Shown here one piece after another: positions 45,506 through 55,166 of a stretch of 64,000 bases of DNA; the stretch's first letter is position 1; the number at the start of each line of letters is the position of its first letter. This DNA is from Chitinophaga solisilvae (GTDB lineage Bacteria; Bacteroidota; Bacteroidia; Chitinophagales; Chitinophagaceae): assembly GCF_009928525.1 (NCBI RefSeq), contig NZ_JAABOK010000024.1, positions 26,021-90,020 of the forward strand, given 5' to 3'. The position numbers and the translations under genes are program-made. A model generated the notes under the pieces. That model was not told the origin of the DNA, made no database searches, and worked only from the letters and a program-made list of their open reading frames with translations.

Positions 45506-46032
45506 AGCCCGCAGCTTATAGAATCTGATTGTTGTAAGAATGTTTTATTGAACGGAAATACCAGCCTGGTAGAAGAGAACACCCAGTCTTTATACACGAG
45601 TGACATTGTCTGTACCGGCGCCAGCGGCACTCTCGGAAAAATAACCAGGTACTCTGCGCCGTCCAGGTTACCGTTGGCAATACGTTGCGCCAGTACGGGC
45701 AGCAACGTATCCCTGTTTACTATCAGCTGGAAATTTTCTTCCACGCCATAGCTGGCCATCTGCCGGCTTCCTTTCTCTTTTACTTCTCCCGGATTAGTGG
45801 ATTGTACATTAATCCGGAAGGACATTTCCGCTTCATTGCTGCCAGGCGCTTCTTTCTGACTCCGCTGATCCCAGCAGGCAGGCAGATAGGTACAACGTAT
45901 CACCATCGGGCCTACACGCTTTTCCTGCGACAGGGTAGTGGTGGCATCTTTCATGAGCTGTGCCAGCTTATCCTGCCTGTTACCCGAGCAGGCGGTCAGC
46001 AGCATTGCCAGTACCAGTAAATAATTCCTCAT
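45502..46032 (-). CDS. lipoprotein of the RHS operon
   Basis: 176 aa. Lipobox LLTACSGN with Cys at about residue 15. The mature part has beta strands and two Cys (CTYLPACWDQ). No family recognised. Its stop overlaps the start of the 2231-aa gene by four bases (ATGA), implying translational coupling, and its start is 3 nt past the 366-aa gene. Probably an outer-membrane-facing lipoprotein that supports secretion or surface assembly of the giant RHS protein encoded next. Confidence 0.7.
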   Translation of the reverse strand: MRNYLLVLAMLLTACSGNRQDKLAQLMKDATTTLSQEKRVGPMVIRCTYLPACWDQRSQKEAPGSNEAEMSFRINVQSTNPGEVKEKGSRQMASYGVEENFQLIVNRDTLLPVLAQRIANGNLDGAEYLVIFPRVPLAPVQTMSLVYKDWVFSSTRLVFPFNKTFLQQSDSISCGL

Positions 46033-46035
46033 CGC

Positions 46036-47136
46036 TTATATCGTTTCACTTTTATACATAAACCTCAGCTGCCTGATATTTCCGTCCGGCAGCTTTACCG
46101 TCATCTGATAGTAATAGCCATCAATGAAAGCCCTGTTCTCTGACACATCAATGGAGATATGATTGTTACCGGATTTCAGCCGGATAGCAGGCAGTTTTTT
46201 GATTTTCTGCTGCGGGTCTGTCAGACAGATAATGCTATACTGCAAAGGCGTTTCTCCATAGATACTTTTTACGGCGAACCGTATACTGCCTGTGGCCAGA
46301 TAGAAGTTTCCGGCTGCCAGATCATCAATATCCCGGAAGCTCTCAGGAATACGTGATTCTGTGCTGTCTTTACATTGTACACGGAATGTCCACACCTCTG
46401 ATGAAGACAACAGTACATCTCCACGATAGGCGGTTACCTGCCAGATGTATTCTTTTCCTTCCGCCAGTTCCTTTGCGGCCGGAGGGAAAAACAACATCGG
46501 CATACTGATGAACTGCTGGTTGATAAGCGGCATATTATAGCGCAATGCCTCTGCCCTGGCCTGTCCGGGTTTAACATCCGTCAGTATCAGGCGGTACTGC
46601 ATACCTGGAACTGCCGGCAGCAACGGCTGCCAGAAGAACGTAGGCCGTTTGTCGCAGATAGCATCTTCATCTGCCGGAGAAGCTAATATCAAGGGAGAAA
46701 AGGGTTGCAGCATGTAATCAAAACACTGTTCCCCCATGAGGTCTGTGCTGCCGCCTTTCACAGCCGGGCTGATCTCAAAGCAATATTCATACTCTGCTTC
46801 TGTAAAGTATCCTGATTGTCTGCATACATCTGCAATCTTATTATTGCCGAATCGTATATCCGCCGCCGATACCAATCCCGGAGGCAGGGGATTCAATCCA
46901 GGGCGTAAACTGAACGGCGGTGTCTTAATCGTTACCACGGTACCGGCCTGTCTTGCTGTAACGGTCACATTCAGCACCACCATGCCGTTAGCGCTGGCAG
47001 GTCCGCCTACTCTCACCTGAAAAAGGCCGTCAATAGTACGCCCCTGTACTTCCGGTATGAAAGCAAATGATACCTGTGCATGCACTTTCCCTTGCAGCAG
47101 CAGCAAAACAAAAATTCCATATATTAATCTGCGCAT
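46036..47136 (-). CDS. secreted FN3-like accessory protein of the RHS operon
   Basis: 366 aa. Signal peptide MRRLIYGIFVLLLLQGKVHA. Strand pattern of immunoglobulin/fibronectin-III-like modules: 'DKRPTFFWQPLLPAVPGMQYRLILTDV' then 'EYIWQVTAYRG...WTFRVQC', a W..P/Y.L..F.V arrangement. Several Cys in pairs (CRQSGYFTEAEYEYC). No named family. It is the second gene of the operon, 6 nt after the barrel protein and 3 nt before the lipoprotein. Likely a periplasmic or surface adaptor. Confidence 0.7.
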   Translation of the reverse strand: MRRLIYGIFVLLLLQGKVHAQVSFAFIPEVQGRTIDGLFQVRVGGPASANGMVVLNVTVTARQAGTVVTIKTPPFSLRPGLNPLPPGLVSAADIRFGNNKIADVCRQSGYFTEAEYEYCFEISPAVKGGSTDLMGEQCFDYMLQPFSPLILASPADEDAICDKRPTFFWQPLLPAVPGMQYRLILTDVKPGQARAEALRYNMPLINQQFISMPMLFFPPAAKELAEGKEYIWQVTAYRGDVLLSSSEVWTFRVQCKDSTESRIPESFRDIDDLAAGNFYLATGSIRFAVKSIYGETPLQYSIICLTDPQQKIKKLPAIRLKSGNNHISIDVSENRAFIDGYYYQMTVKLPDGNIRQLRFMYKSETI

Positions 47137-47142
47137 ATCCTA

Positions 47143-49593
47143 TCAGTTCAATAAGTAATGTAATGACAGCTGTGTGCTGAAGTTTCCAAACAAGTAATTC
47201 TGCGCGGTATTAACCAGATGTTTACGGCAGTCTACATACACATTCATATTCAGCCGCGGCAGTAGTTCCGCGCCCATCGTCTGCCTGATACCGGCCTGTT
47301 CTACCACGCCCTTGTTACGCAGGTAGGTAAGTCCGCTGGTACAGGCAATACGTTTCAGCAGCATATAACTCCATCCGGTTTCTGCAGTCAACAGGTTACC
47401 ATACAGGGCCTGGTCTTTTACATCCTTGTTATACAGGACGCTCACTGTCAGCACATGCGTGCCGATGATAAAACTCTGATTGGTATTCAGGTTCACCAGC
47501 AGGCTGCGGGACGGATATAATTCCATCTGTTGTATGCCCAGTGTAGTGTTGTTGGTTTGTGGCAGGCCACCTATCTTTCCGCTGTACTGGGAAGAAACGC
47601 TTAGCTGCCTGCTCAGATAACCCGGCTGGTCGTACTTCTGCGAGATACCTTTCATGGTCGCCTGGCTCAGGCGGGACGACAAGGTGAGATTCTTTTTCAC
47701 CTTCACACGGGCATCTACGGCGAACTGCCTGTTCTTCCACCTGCTGTCTGTGATGGCGGACATACGGATATCCTGCATGTCTGCCCGGAATCCGATGGTA
47801 ACCTTTCTTTTATTCCAGGACCTCCGCAGGTTAACGCCATATCGTACCGTACCTCTGGAAGAGCCGGGCGCAGCGGGGTTGCTGTATCCTAAACCAGAGT
47901 AGTTTATATAAACACGCTGCGTCAGATCCAGTGCTTTAATACTGCCGGAGTAATCAAGTCCTACGGATAATGTCTGCCAGAAATCATTCATTAATGTAAA
48001 GGCAGCTGTTTTGGACGCCAGTGCAAAATCATTGCCTGTGGCTGAATTCCGGAACTCTGTATTTGATTTTGCAATCTCGGCGGCGATAGTGCCGTATTCT
48101 CCCAGGTCTATTCTTTCGGAGAACGCGCCTACGAAAATGTTCCTGGATAACAGCTGTGAGTTAAATTCTCCTTTGTTCCTGGTGCTGGCATTCACGATGC
48201 CGGCATGACTATGTGCCGTGCTGACATCACCCTTTCCCATCTGCAGAAACTGCATGGAAAAAGAGGCCGGATCCACGCCGCTGTTTAATCCCATGTTCTT
48301 GATGTCAAGGGCATCATTCCGGTTACCCAGGCCCAGCATCAGGAACTTGTCGTTATTCAGGAAGGAGCCCTGCGCACCGCTCATGAACAGGTTTTTAGCC
48401 ATGGCGCTGCCATCTCCGCCGGCGATCTTACCTATCTGTAAGCTTTTGGCGGAGAGCAGAAGTTTCTGCAGGAAGCCCATGGGAGCCAGGGCTTTGATCT
48501 GCTGCTGCTTTCCGGCCATGCTGCCGAGGTTACCACCGATGTTTTCATTCACCATTTTTTGCGCGGACATAGTTTGCTGTGCTGCCATACCTTCTCCCAG
48601 TACGGCCTTCAGCCGTAATACCTTTGAGAGATAAGTTCTGGCAGCTGCCGTTTGCGGCGACAGCAGGCTGTCGGGTGCCTGGCTGCCCAGTTGCCTTTCA
48701 TCAATATTCAGGGAAGTATTATGCAGCAGCAGCTGTTTAATCTGGCTGCTGTCCAGGTAAATCAGCTGATCTGCTGATACCAGGTTATCCAGTGCGGATG
48801 AATATCCGGCAGGAAGCTGCTTCATTTCTTCACGGAGGCCATCCATTTTTTTCTCCGCAAATGACTTGAACGAAGCAGCTACGTTGATGTCCTGCAGGAA
48901 ATATTTATTCAAGTCAAATGATTTGTTGACATAGCCGCTCATCCGTTCCAGGTAGGCTTCCTTGTCAAAGGACAATTTCCCCAGACCTCCGTACAGCTGG
49001 TTTTCATCAAAGGAGGAGCGGCCGGAAATATTGGAATAAACAATATTCACCGGGATGTTTCCTACCACCACGTTATCTTCCGCATGGAGCGTGAACGCTA
49101 CCGGCATTAAGGCGCCGGGGGCATTATCTGTGGTGATGGCAGCTGTTGCGCCACGGAAAGTATTATCATACGCGCCCGCCTTCATCAATCCGCGGATATT
49201 ACTGTTACCCTTCAGGGCATAGAACCCGCGCAGCTTCTCATCAAAGTAGCGGTTGATCCTGCTCTTGTCATTAAACAGTTCATATCCTTTCTTTACGCCC
49301 TGCAGTTGCTTTTCTCCATACACCTGCTTCACATGTGTATAGAAATCAAGCCGCGTGGCTTCATTCAGAGATGGGAAAGCGCCTTTCTTATCAGGAGCAA
49401 GTACAGCATGCAACGCGGTTGTCCGCGCATTCAGGGAATCCATTACAGCATGTTGCAGCAAGGGAGCGGTTTTCATCAGTTGCTGCCGCCCGGCGGTTAT
49501 ACTGCCGGATTGCGCTGCTGCCGGCGTTTGTGCATACAGCTGTAATTGCATGGTACACACCATTACTACGACAGCACATAAAGTTCTTATCAT
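47143..49593 (-). CDS. outer-membrane barrel protein, first gene of the RHS operon
   Basis: 816 aa. Signal peptide MIRTLCAVVVMVCTMQLQLYAQ. Residues 30-400 are mainly helical with Gln/Ala-rich segments. The C-terminal half shows alternating strands of an outer-membrane barrel (TLSVGLDYSGSIKALDLTQRVYINY, YGVNLRRSWNKRKVTIGFRAD, LTLSSRLSQATMKG), ending FSTQLSLHYLLN. Only this gene of the operon is predicted to span the outer membrane, so it is the natural candidate for the export or anchoring channel of the giant RHS proteins. No known secretion family is evident. It starts the seven-gene operon, with spacings 6, 3, -4, 4-10, 25 and 0 nt down the chain. Confidence 0.7.
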   Translation of the reverse strand: MIRTLCAVVVMVCTMQLQLYAQTPAAAQSGSITAGRQQLMKTAPLLQHAVMDSLNARTTALHAVLAPDKKGAFPSLNEATRLDFYTHVKQVYGEKQLQGVKKGYELFNDKSRINRYFDEKLRGFYALKGNSNIRGLMKAGAYDNTFRGATAAITTDNAPGALMPVAFTLHAEDNVVVGNIPVNIVYSNISGRSSFDENQLYGGLGKLSFDKEAYLERMSGYVNKSFDLNKYFLQDINVAASFKSFAEKKMDGLREEMKQLPAGYSSALDNLVSADQLIYLDSSQIKQLLLHNTSLNIDERQLGSQAPDSLLSPQTAAARTYLSKVLRLKAVLGEGMAAQQTMSAQKMVNENIGGNLGSMAGKQQQIKALAPMGFLQKLLLSAKSLQIGKIAGGDGSAMAKNLFMSGAQGSFLNNDKFLMLGLGNRNDALDIKNMGLNSGVDPASFSMQFLQMGKGDVSTAHSHAGIVNASTRNKGEFNSQLLSRNIFVGAFSERIDLGEYGTIAAEIAKSNTEFRNSATGNDFALASKTAAFTLMNDFWQTLSVGLDYSGSIKALDLTQRVYINYSGLGYSNPAAPGSSRGTVRYGVNLRRSWNKRKVTIGFRADMQDIRMSAITDSRWKNRQFAVDARVKVKKNLTLSSRLSQATMKGISQKYDQPGYLSRQLSVSSQYSGKIGGLPQTNNTTLGIQQMELYPSRSLLVNLNTNQSFIIGTHVLTVSVLYNKDVKDQALYGNLLTAETGWSYMLLKRIACTSGLTYLRNKGVVEQAGIRQTMGAELLPRLNMNVYVDCRKHLVNTAQNYLFGNFSTQLSLHYLLN

Positions 49594-50039
49594 ACTAGGT
49601 CAGGGAAATTAAAAGTGATAATCAAACGAATTATTGCCTGTCTTCGCAGTTATCCGGTTATACAAACAAACATAGTTACCAACATTTAGTATTAGGAATA
49701 AATTTACATTCAAATCCGCTACCGGCAATGATTACACACCATTTCCGGCACTCTTGCCTATAGCTACATTCATCTGACAGTCGTATTGGTTTTACATTAC
49801 TAATTGGCCGATGGTCAAAAACCTCATTAAGCAATTTGCAAACGAAAATAATAAAGAGATTAACAAAAAAAGAAATTACTCATCACCATGATAAGCATTT
49901 TCCTGTTGTAAAATTACTCAAAAAACAATTTGAAAACACAGTAGCCATAATTTTTCCATCACAACAAAACATGCAACAGCAAAGGGTTTCACGGAACAAT
50001 ACATTTCCTTCATACGCATTATTACTGCGCACTTACAAC
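49594..50039. other. promoter gap of the RHS operon, no gene seen
   Basis: About 446 bp separate the RHS operon from the 50040 lipoprotein gene. It is A/T-rich with no protein remnant that I trust. The promoter of the RHS operon should be within it, but I could not assign a box with confidence. Confidence 0.5.
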
Positions 50040-51173
50040 CTACCAATAAATTTTTCCGTTAACCAATAAATAATACTGCGATGTTTTCTTGTCTGTTAAG
50101 ATGTCTGTTTTTTCAAAAAACCCATCAGGCATAACAAACAGTTCATATCTGCCGGTACCTGCATCCATAGCCATTCCACGGCTATCATCCATAAAAAGAA
50201 AGAAACGATTGCCTGTCATAAAATAATGTTCCCCGCTGGCGCGGATACCCACCTGAAAATCGATGCAGCCATTTGCCACATCATACCGCATGATAATTTT
50301 ATGATCCGGAGAAGTGGTTCCTCCCAGCTGTGGCGGAGTGCCCGGAAACAACAGCAATACATGTGTACTGTCTGCCATCAGCACATCAGATACATAGTTC
50401 CCGAACTTCGTCTGCCAAAGGGTATTACCATCTCTGTCCGTCACTACCATCGTGCTGTCATACATAATAACATAACGATGGTGCATATGGAGCATGGCAA
50501 TGCGGTTATTATATGGCCGCACATCAATAGCTTTTCGCCAGCGCATCTGCAGATTGCTGTCTATACAATACAGCCATTCAACGCCCTCCTTCCGCTGTGA
50601 AGCCACCAGATTTTCTGTACGGGAAACCGGCAGCGAAAGAGTATTATGAAGATGGGATACATTGGCTTCCTCGTGCCGCCAGCTTTTTACCTGCCCGTTG
50701 CCGTTCGTATGAACCATGCTGATACCATCGTGGCTGAGCAGGGAACAGGCAATGCCATGATGTACAAGTAATGGTATAAAGTGATCGCTGTTGTCTGTCA
50801 GCTGCAGGGTATCTTCCTGTCGGGTATGAAAATGCACGCGGACAAGATAGGGAGGTTGTGTGTAGTAATACAACCAGGAGCTGTCCTGATCTATACCGAA
50901 GTAGAAAACGCCATCTTTTTTAGGCCACCGGTATTCTCCGTAATATTTTTTCTCACGGGTATTATGCACCCTGATATGACTGCCTCCGCGGCTGGACTTA
51001 TCAAACACCTGACTGATCAGTACTCCGTCAGAAATGATACTCATACCATAGTGCTTTCCTGCAGATGCCAGTGTCATAGAATCATGAAAGGCGCGGAGCA
51101 GCGGAGCAGGTATTTGCAACGGGCGTTCCTGACAGCAGGTAAGTACCAGCAATGCTATCAGGCAGGGAATCAT
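50040..51173 (-). CDS. lipoprotein, possible beta-propeller
   Basis: 377 aa from the ATG at 51173; a TTG 9 nt upstream would add three residues (MKN) and cannot be excluded. Lipobox in LLVLTCCQERP. The body is rich in 'W..ys' and 'DSTHVLLLFPG'-type strands with regular repeats (ENLVASQRKEGVEWLYCI, NRIAMLHMHHRYVIMYD), consistent with a propeller. No family recognised. It lies 29 nt after trmH on the same strand, so it may share transcription with it, and is separate from the RHS operon. Confidence 0.6.
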   Translation of the reverse strand: MIPCLIALLVLTCCQERPLQIPAPLLRAFHDSMTLASAGKHYGMSIISDGVLISQVFDKSSRGGSHIRVHNTREKKYYGEYRWPKKDGVFYFGIDQDSSWLYYYTQPPYLVRVHFHTRQEDTLQLTDNSDHFIPLLVHHGIACSLLSHDGISMVHTNGNGQVKSWRHEEANVSHLHNTLSLPVSRTENLVASQRKEGVEWLYCIDSNLQMRWRKAIDVRPYNNRIAMLHMHHRYVIMYDSTMVVTDRDGNTLWQTKFGNYVSDVLMADSTHVLLLFPGTPPQLGGTTSPDHKIIMRYDVANGCIDFQVGIRASGEHYFMTGNRFFLFMDDSRGMAMDAGTGRYELFVMPDGFFEKTDILTDKKTSQYYLLVNGKIYW

Positions 51174-51211
51174 ATTTTTCAAGGTATAGTATTAAGCGGG
51201 TGACAGTACAG

Positions 51212-51826
51212 CTACTTCCAGTCTTCGTCCTCTTTCCACGCTTCACCTCTGAAGCCCCAGTCTTCCAGCAGCATGTTATACTGCGCTGCCGGCAGCTTCC
51301 GCTGGTCATAATGACCGGCGTTGTTCTTCTGCCGCATCGCTTCATAGATACTGACGGCGCAGGCAACCGAGATATTCAGCGACCGTATGATCCCCATCTG
51401 CGGAATAATGAAATTGCCGTCAGCCAGGTTACGCATCGTTTCGCTGACACCATTCTGCTCATTACCGAAAACCAATGCCACAGAGCCGGTGAAATCAATA
51501 TCATGCAGGCTCACCGCATCAGCGGAAAGGTGCGTGGTGAGGATTTTATCATATTTTTTACGCAGCGCTTCGACGCAGGCAGCCTGATTATCAAACTGGT
51601 GAAGGGTAAGCCAGCGCTCTGCACTGCTGCTGCTGCGGTGTCCCCACCTCTTACGGCGGGGCGCCATCGTACTGATGATATATATATCCTGAATACCAAC
51701 AGCATCGCACGTACGTAATACCGCCGCCACATTATGCGGGTCCTGCACATCTTCCAGTACCACTGTCAGATCCGGCTGACGCCTGTTCAGGGTGGTCATC
51801 AGTCTTTCTCTTCTTTCGGGTGTCAT
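51212..51826 (-). CDS. trmH: tRNA (Gm18) 2'-O-methyltransferase-like SpoU enzyme
   Basis: 204 aa. SpoU motif 1 in VLEDVQDPHNVAAVLRTCDA, motif 2 in VALVFGNEQNGVSE, motif 3 in IIPQMGIIRSLNISVACAVSIYEAM. The knot-fold C-terminus binds S-adenosylmethionine. An extra helical tail (KLPAAQYNMLLEDWGFRGEAWK) matches TrmH-type proteins. The natural substrate is tRNA position Gm18 in other bacteria; close paralogues act on rRNA, so exact target is inferred. Divergent from the AsmA gene with 97 bp between. Confidence 0.85.
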   Translation of the reverse strand: MTPERRERLMTTLNRRQPDLTVVLEDVQDPHNVAAVLRTCDAVGIQDIYIISTMAPRRKRWGHRSSSSAERWLTLHQFDNQAACVEALRKKYDKILTTHLSADAVSLHDIDFTGSVALVFGNEQNGVSETMRNLADGNFIIPQMGIIRSLNISVACAVSIYEAMRQKNNAGHYDQRKLPAAQYNMLLEDWGFRGEAWKEDEDWK

Positions 51827-51922
51827 GCTGCAAAAATAGGAATATTTCCATCATCTGCCCGGAGGGCGGTCTTTGCTGAAATTATTACTACCTTCACGCC
51901 CAAACTAAAACAAGAAGAACCT

Positions 51923-54619
51923 ATGCTCAAAAAGATCCTCAAAATTGTGTTGATCACAATAGTGGTCTTAGTATTGGCAGCAATCGCCATCCCATATTTT
52001 TTCAAGGATAAAATTATGGCGAAGGTAAAAACAGAGCTGAACAAACGTCTTACCGCCAAAGTGGATTTTAAAGATGTGGATATCAGTCTGTTCCGCCATT
52101 TCCCCCGTATTGCCGTGGGCCTCAACGACCTGCAGGTAACGGGTACCGGCGAATTTGAAGGCGATACCCTCCTCGCGGTAAAACAGATAGATGTTGCCCT
52201 CAACATCATGAGTGTGGTGAAGGGAGATAAGATGGATATCTACAATATCGCCCTGATACAGCCACGCATACACGCTATTGTGCACAAAAACGGCGCGGCC
52301 AACTGGAACATCACCAAACCGGATACCGCCCAGGCATCTCCTGCAGATACCGCCAAAACGAAATTCGCACTCAGCCTCCAGCAATATAAAATCGAAGAAG
52401 CCTGGATCAGCTACGACGATCAGCAGGGCAATATGCAGCTGCTGGTAGATGGCCTCACCCACAAAGGTAAGGGCGATTTCACGCAGGATCAGTTTACGCT
52501 GGCTACCAGCACGGAGGCCAACGGTATCACCTTCCGCTATGGACTTATCCCCTACCTCGCCTCTGTAAAAACCCGGCTGGACGCAGATATACAAATAGAT
52601 AACACCACCGGTACCTATACCCTGAAAGAAGGAAAAGCCGCCCTTAACAACCTCCAGGTGGCCCTGCAGGGCTTCTTCAAGCTGGTAAACGATTCTACCT
52701 ATGGCATGGATCTCAGCTTTAAGGCCCCTTCCACCAGCTTTAAAGACCTGCTTTCCCTCGTTCCGGCTATTTACAAAGCTGATTTCGATAAGATAAAAAC
52801 CAGCGGCACCGCAGCTTTTGGCGGATATGTAAAAGGAAACTACTCCCCCGTTCAGATGCCTGCCTTCGGCCTCGACCTCAACGTGAAAGATGGTTTCTTC
52901 CAGTATCCCGATCTTCCAAAACCGGTGAAAAACATCCAGATCGCCATGAAAGTGAGCAACCCGGACGGCGTACCGGATCATACCATCGTGAATATGCCTA
53001 CCGGCCACCTGGAAATGGATAATACCCCGCTGGACCTGCGGCTGCTCGTTAAAACACCGGTATCAGACATGTACCTGGACGGTGCAGCTAAAGGAAAAAT
53101 CGATCTCTCTAAAATCACACAGTTTGTAAAACTGGAATCCGGTACAGCCCTCTCCGGCCTCCTCGATGCCGACATCACCGCAAAAGGTAACATGAGCGCC
53201 ATCGAAAAACAACAATACGATCAGTTCTATGCCGCAGGTACGCTGCAGCTCAGCGATATGCTCTACAAAAGCAAAGACTATCCTGATGGTGTAAAGGTGA
53301 AGAACCTGTTCCTGCAGTTCAACCCGAAGAATGTAACGGTAAAGGACCTCAGCGGTCAATACCTCGGTACTAACTTCCAGGCTAACGGGGAAGTGAATAA
53401 CCTCCTCGCCTATATGTTTAAAAACGCTCCCCTGGACGGTAAGCTGAACTTCAAAGCAGATGAAGTAAACGTGAATAAATTCATGGGCACTACTTCAACA
53501 ACTTCCACCTCCGCTACTCAGAAAACAGATACTGCGGCAGCAGCGCCATTCGCCGTTCCTGCCAACCTGAATATCAGCCTGCAGGCCGCTGTAGGTAAAG
53601 TTCTGTACGATAAGGCCGTCCTCAACGACGTGGCCGGCGCACTCCTCATCAGAGATGAAACGGTAACCATGCAGCAGCTGAAAGCCAACGCCCTCCAGGG
53701 TACCATGGAAATCAACGGCAGCTACAGCACTAAAAACAGTAAAATCAATCCGGACATCAACCTGGCGTATGATGTACAGAACCTGGATGTACAGCAGACT
53801 TTCAACACCTTCAATACCGTACAGAAACTGATGCCTATCGGTAAATTCCTCTCCGGAAAAATTACCTCCCAGCTGAAAATGCACGGTAAACTGGGCAAGG
53901 ATATGAGCCCCGAACTCAGCACCCTCACCGGCGACGGTAACCTGCTGCTCATACAGGGCTTCCTGAAACAATTCGCCCCGGTAGACCAGCTGGCCAGCAC
54001 ACTCAACGTAGCACAGCTGAAAGATTTCTCCCTGCGCGACATTAAAAACTATTTCGCCTTTGAAAACGGCCGCGTAAAAGTTAATCCGTTCAAGGTAGTG
54101 GTAAATGGCGTCAGCATGAACATCGCCGGCTCCCACGGCTTCGACCAGTCACTCGATTATACCCTTCAACTGGCCCTGCCACGCAGCCTCATGGGCTCCG
54201 CCGGTAACAATCTGGTGAACAATCTCGCCTCACAGGCTCAAAGCAAGGGTATCCCGGTAAACATCGGTGACAGCGTTCACCTGCAGGTACTCATGGCCGG
54301 CAACATCCTCAAGCCTTCCCTGAAAACAGACCTGCGCAACAGCGCCAACAACCTGAAAAATCAGGCTACCGAACTGGTTAAGAATAAAATCGACACCGTA
54401 AAAAATACCGTTCGCGACTCCGTTAATCAGATCAAAAACAACGCTGTCAACGCCCTGAAAAATGAACTCAAAAATCAACTCAGCGGCAAAAAAGATTCTA
54501 CCCCATCCAACGGTAAACCACTGGAAAACGTTGGCAAACAAGCCGGAGAATCCGTAAAAAACACTTTGAACAGCCTGTTTGGGAAGAAAAAACCGGCAGC
54601 GGATACGACTAAGCACTGA
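51923..54619 (+). CDS. AsmA-family protein
   Basis: 898 aa from the ATG at 51923 (MLKKILKIVLITIVVLVLAA). An upstream in-frame extension to 51734 would run into trmH and is rejected. An N-terminal membrane anchor (IVLITIVVLVLAAIAIPYFF) is followed by a long AsmA/TamB-like beta-groove: 'DLQVTGTGEFEGDTLLAVKQIDVALNI' and 'VSMNIAGSHGFDQSLDYTLQL' near the C-terminus. The end is Lys/Asn-rich and helical. Family members form periplasmic lipid-transfer bridges between inner and outer membrane; exact cargo unknown. The palindrome at 54624 starts 4 nt after its stop. Confidence 0.85.
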   Translation: MLKKILKIVLITIVVLVLAAIAIPYFFKDKIMAKVKTELNKRLTAKVDFKDVDISLFRHFPRIAVGLNDLQVTGTGEFEGDTLLAVKQIDVALNIMSVVKGDKMDIYNIALIQPRIHAIVHKNGAANWNITKPDTAQASPADTAKTKFALSLQQYKIEEAWISYDDQQGNMQLLVDGLTHKGKGDFTQDQFTLATSTEANGITFRYGLIPYLASVKTRLDADIQIDNTTGTYTLKEGKAALNNLQVALQGFFKLVNDSTYGMDLSFKAPSTSFKDLLSLVPAIYKADFDKIKTSGTAAFGGYVKGNYSPVQMPAFGLDLNVKDGFFQYPDLPKPVKNIQIAMKVSNPDGVPDHTIVNMPTGHLEMDNTPLDLRLLVKTPVSDMYLDGAAKGKIDLSKITQFVKLESGTALSGLLDADITAKGNMSAIEKQQYDQFYAAGTLQLSDMLYKSKDYPDGVKVKNLFLQFNPKNVTVKDLSGQYLGTNFQANGEVNNLLAYMFKNAPLDGKLNFKADEVNVNKFMGTTSTTSTSATQKTDTAAAAPFAVPANLNISLQAAVGKVLYDKAVLNDVAGALLIRDETVTMQQLKANALQGTMEINGSYSTKNSKINPDINLAYDVQNLDVQQTFNTFNTVQKLMPIGKFLSGKITSQLKMHGKLGKDMSPELSTLTGDGNLLLIQGFLKQFAPVDQLASTLNVAQLKDFSLRDIKNYFAFENGRVKVNPFKVVVNGVSMNIAGSHGFDQSLDYTLQLALPRSLMGSAGNNLVNNLASQAQSKGIPVNIGDSVHLQVLMAGNILKPSLKTDLRNSANNLKNQATELVKNKIDTVKNTVRDSVNQIKNNAVNALKNELKNQLSGKKDSTPSNGKPLENVGKQAGESVKNTLNSLFGKKKPAADTTKH

Positions 54620-54623
54620 TATT

Positions 54624-54744
54624 AATTACGAATTACGAATTGCGAATTACGAATGAGGAGCGAAGATTTAAGCGGATAAAGAATTTACTTCTTCGCTTAA
54701 ATCTTCGCTCCTCATTCGTAATTCGCAATTCGTAATTCGTAATT
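54624..54744. repeat. palindromic ATTACGA-arm element, copy 3 (perfect)
   Basis: A perfect 50-bp inverted repeat (54624-54673 with 54695-54744, loop 21 nt). Outer arms AATTACGAATTACGAATTG, then a shared core ending GAGGAGCGAAGATTTAAGC. It fills almost all of the 127-bp gap between two convergent stops (54619 and 54747), lying about 4 and 2 nt from them. Confidence 0.97.
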
Positions 54745-54746
54745 AT

Positions 54747-55115
54747 TCATTTCCTCTTTCCTTCTTCATCAAACATCTGCTGCAACCGCCACTCCGTATA
54801 CCCCACCATATACATCGTACCTGCTACCACAGCACCCACCGTAATATACCAGAACCAGTCCGTCTGGCGGTCAAATAACAAGGCACAGCAAATACCAATA
54901 AGTAAAAGAATGAAACCAATACGGCGGGAAATGTAGGCCGCATCCTGGTTGGCAACCTGCCACATTTCAGGATTACGGGTAGAGAGGAAAGACCGGTAAC
55001 CATACCACGACTTTATGCTTTTGGGGGGAAAGCGCCGCACCAGATAACCCATGAAAACAAATAATACCCCAACAAAAATTGACGCATTACAGTACGTTGA
55101 TTGCACAAACCTCAT
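54747..55115 (-). CDS. SdpI-family membrane protein
   Basis: 122 aa from the ATG at 55115; an in-frame TTG two codons upstream is unlikely. The motif 'IKSWYGYRSFLSTRNPEMWQVAN' is the SdpI/YhfL signature (N.xYGYRT..S......W..AN). Three or four membrane segments. SdpI is known as an immunity protein against the SdpC killing factor in Bacillus; in Bacteroidota the function is open. Flanked by palindromes on both sides (54624 and 55167). Confidence 0.85.
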   Translation of the reverse strand: MRFVQSTYCNASIFVGVLFVFMGYLVRRFPPKSIKSWYGYRSFLSTRNPEMWQVANQDAAYISRRIGFILLLIGICCALLFDRQTDWFWYITVGAVVAGTMYMVGYTEWRLQQMFDEEGKRK

Positions 55116-55166
55116 GAGCAAAGGAGATTGGTTGACTTAAGTTACGGAAAAAACAAGTGCAAAAAA

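Noticed and set aside
49836..50069. 77-codon plus-strand frame in the RHS promoter gap
   Set aside because: Low-complexity, overlaps the 3' end of the lipoprotein gene on the other strand, no recognisable features.
51734..54619. Longer AsmA start at 51734
   Set aside because: It would overlap trmH in antisense; the ATG at 51923 precedes a standard membrane anchor.
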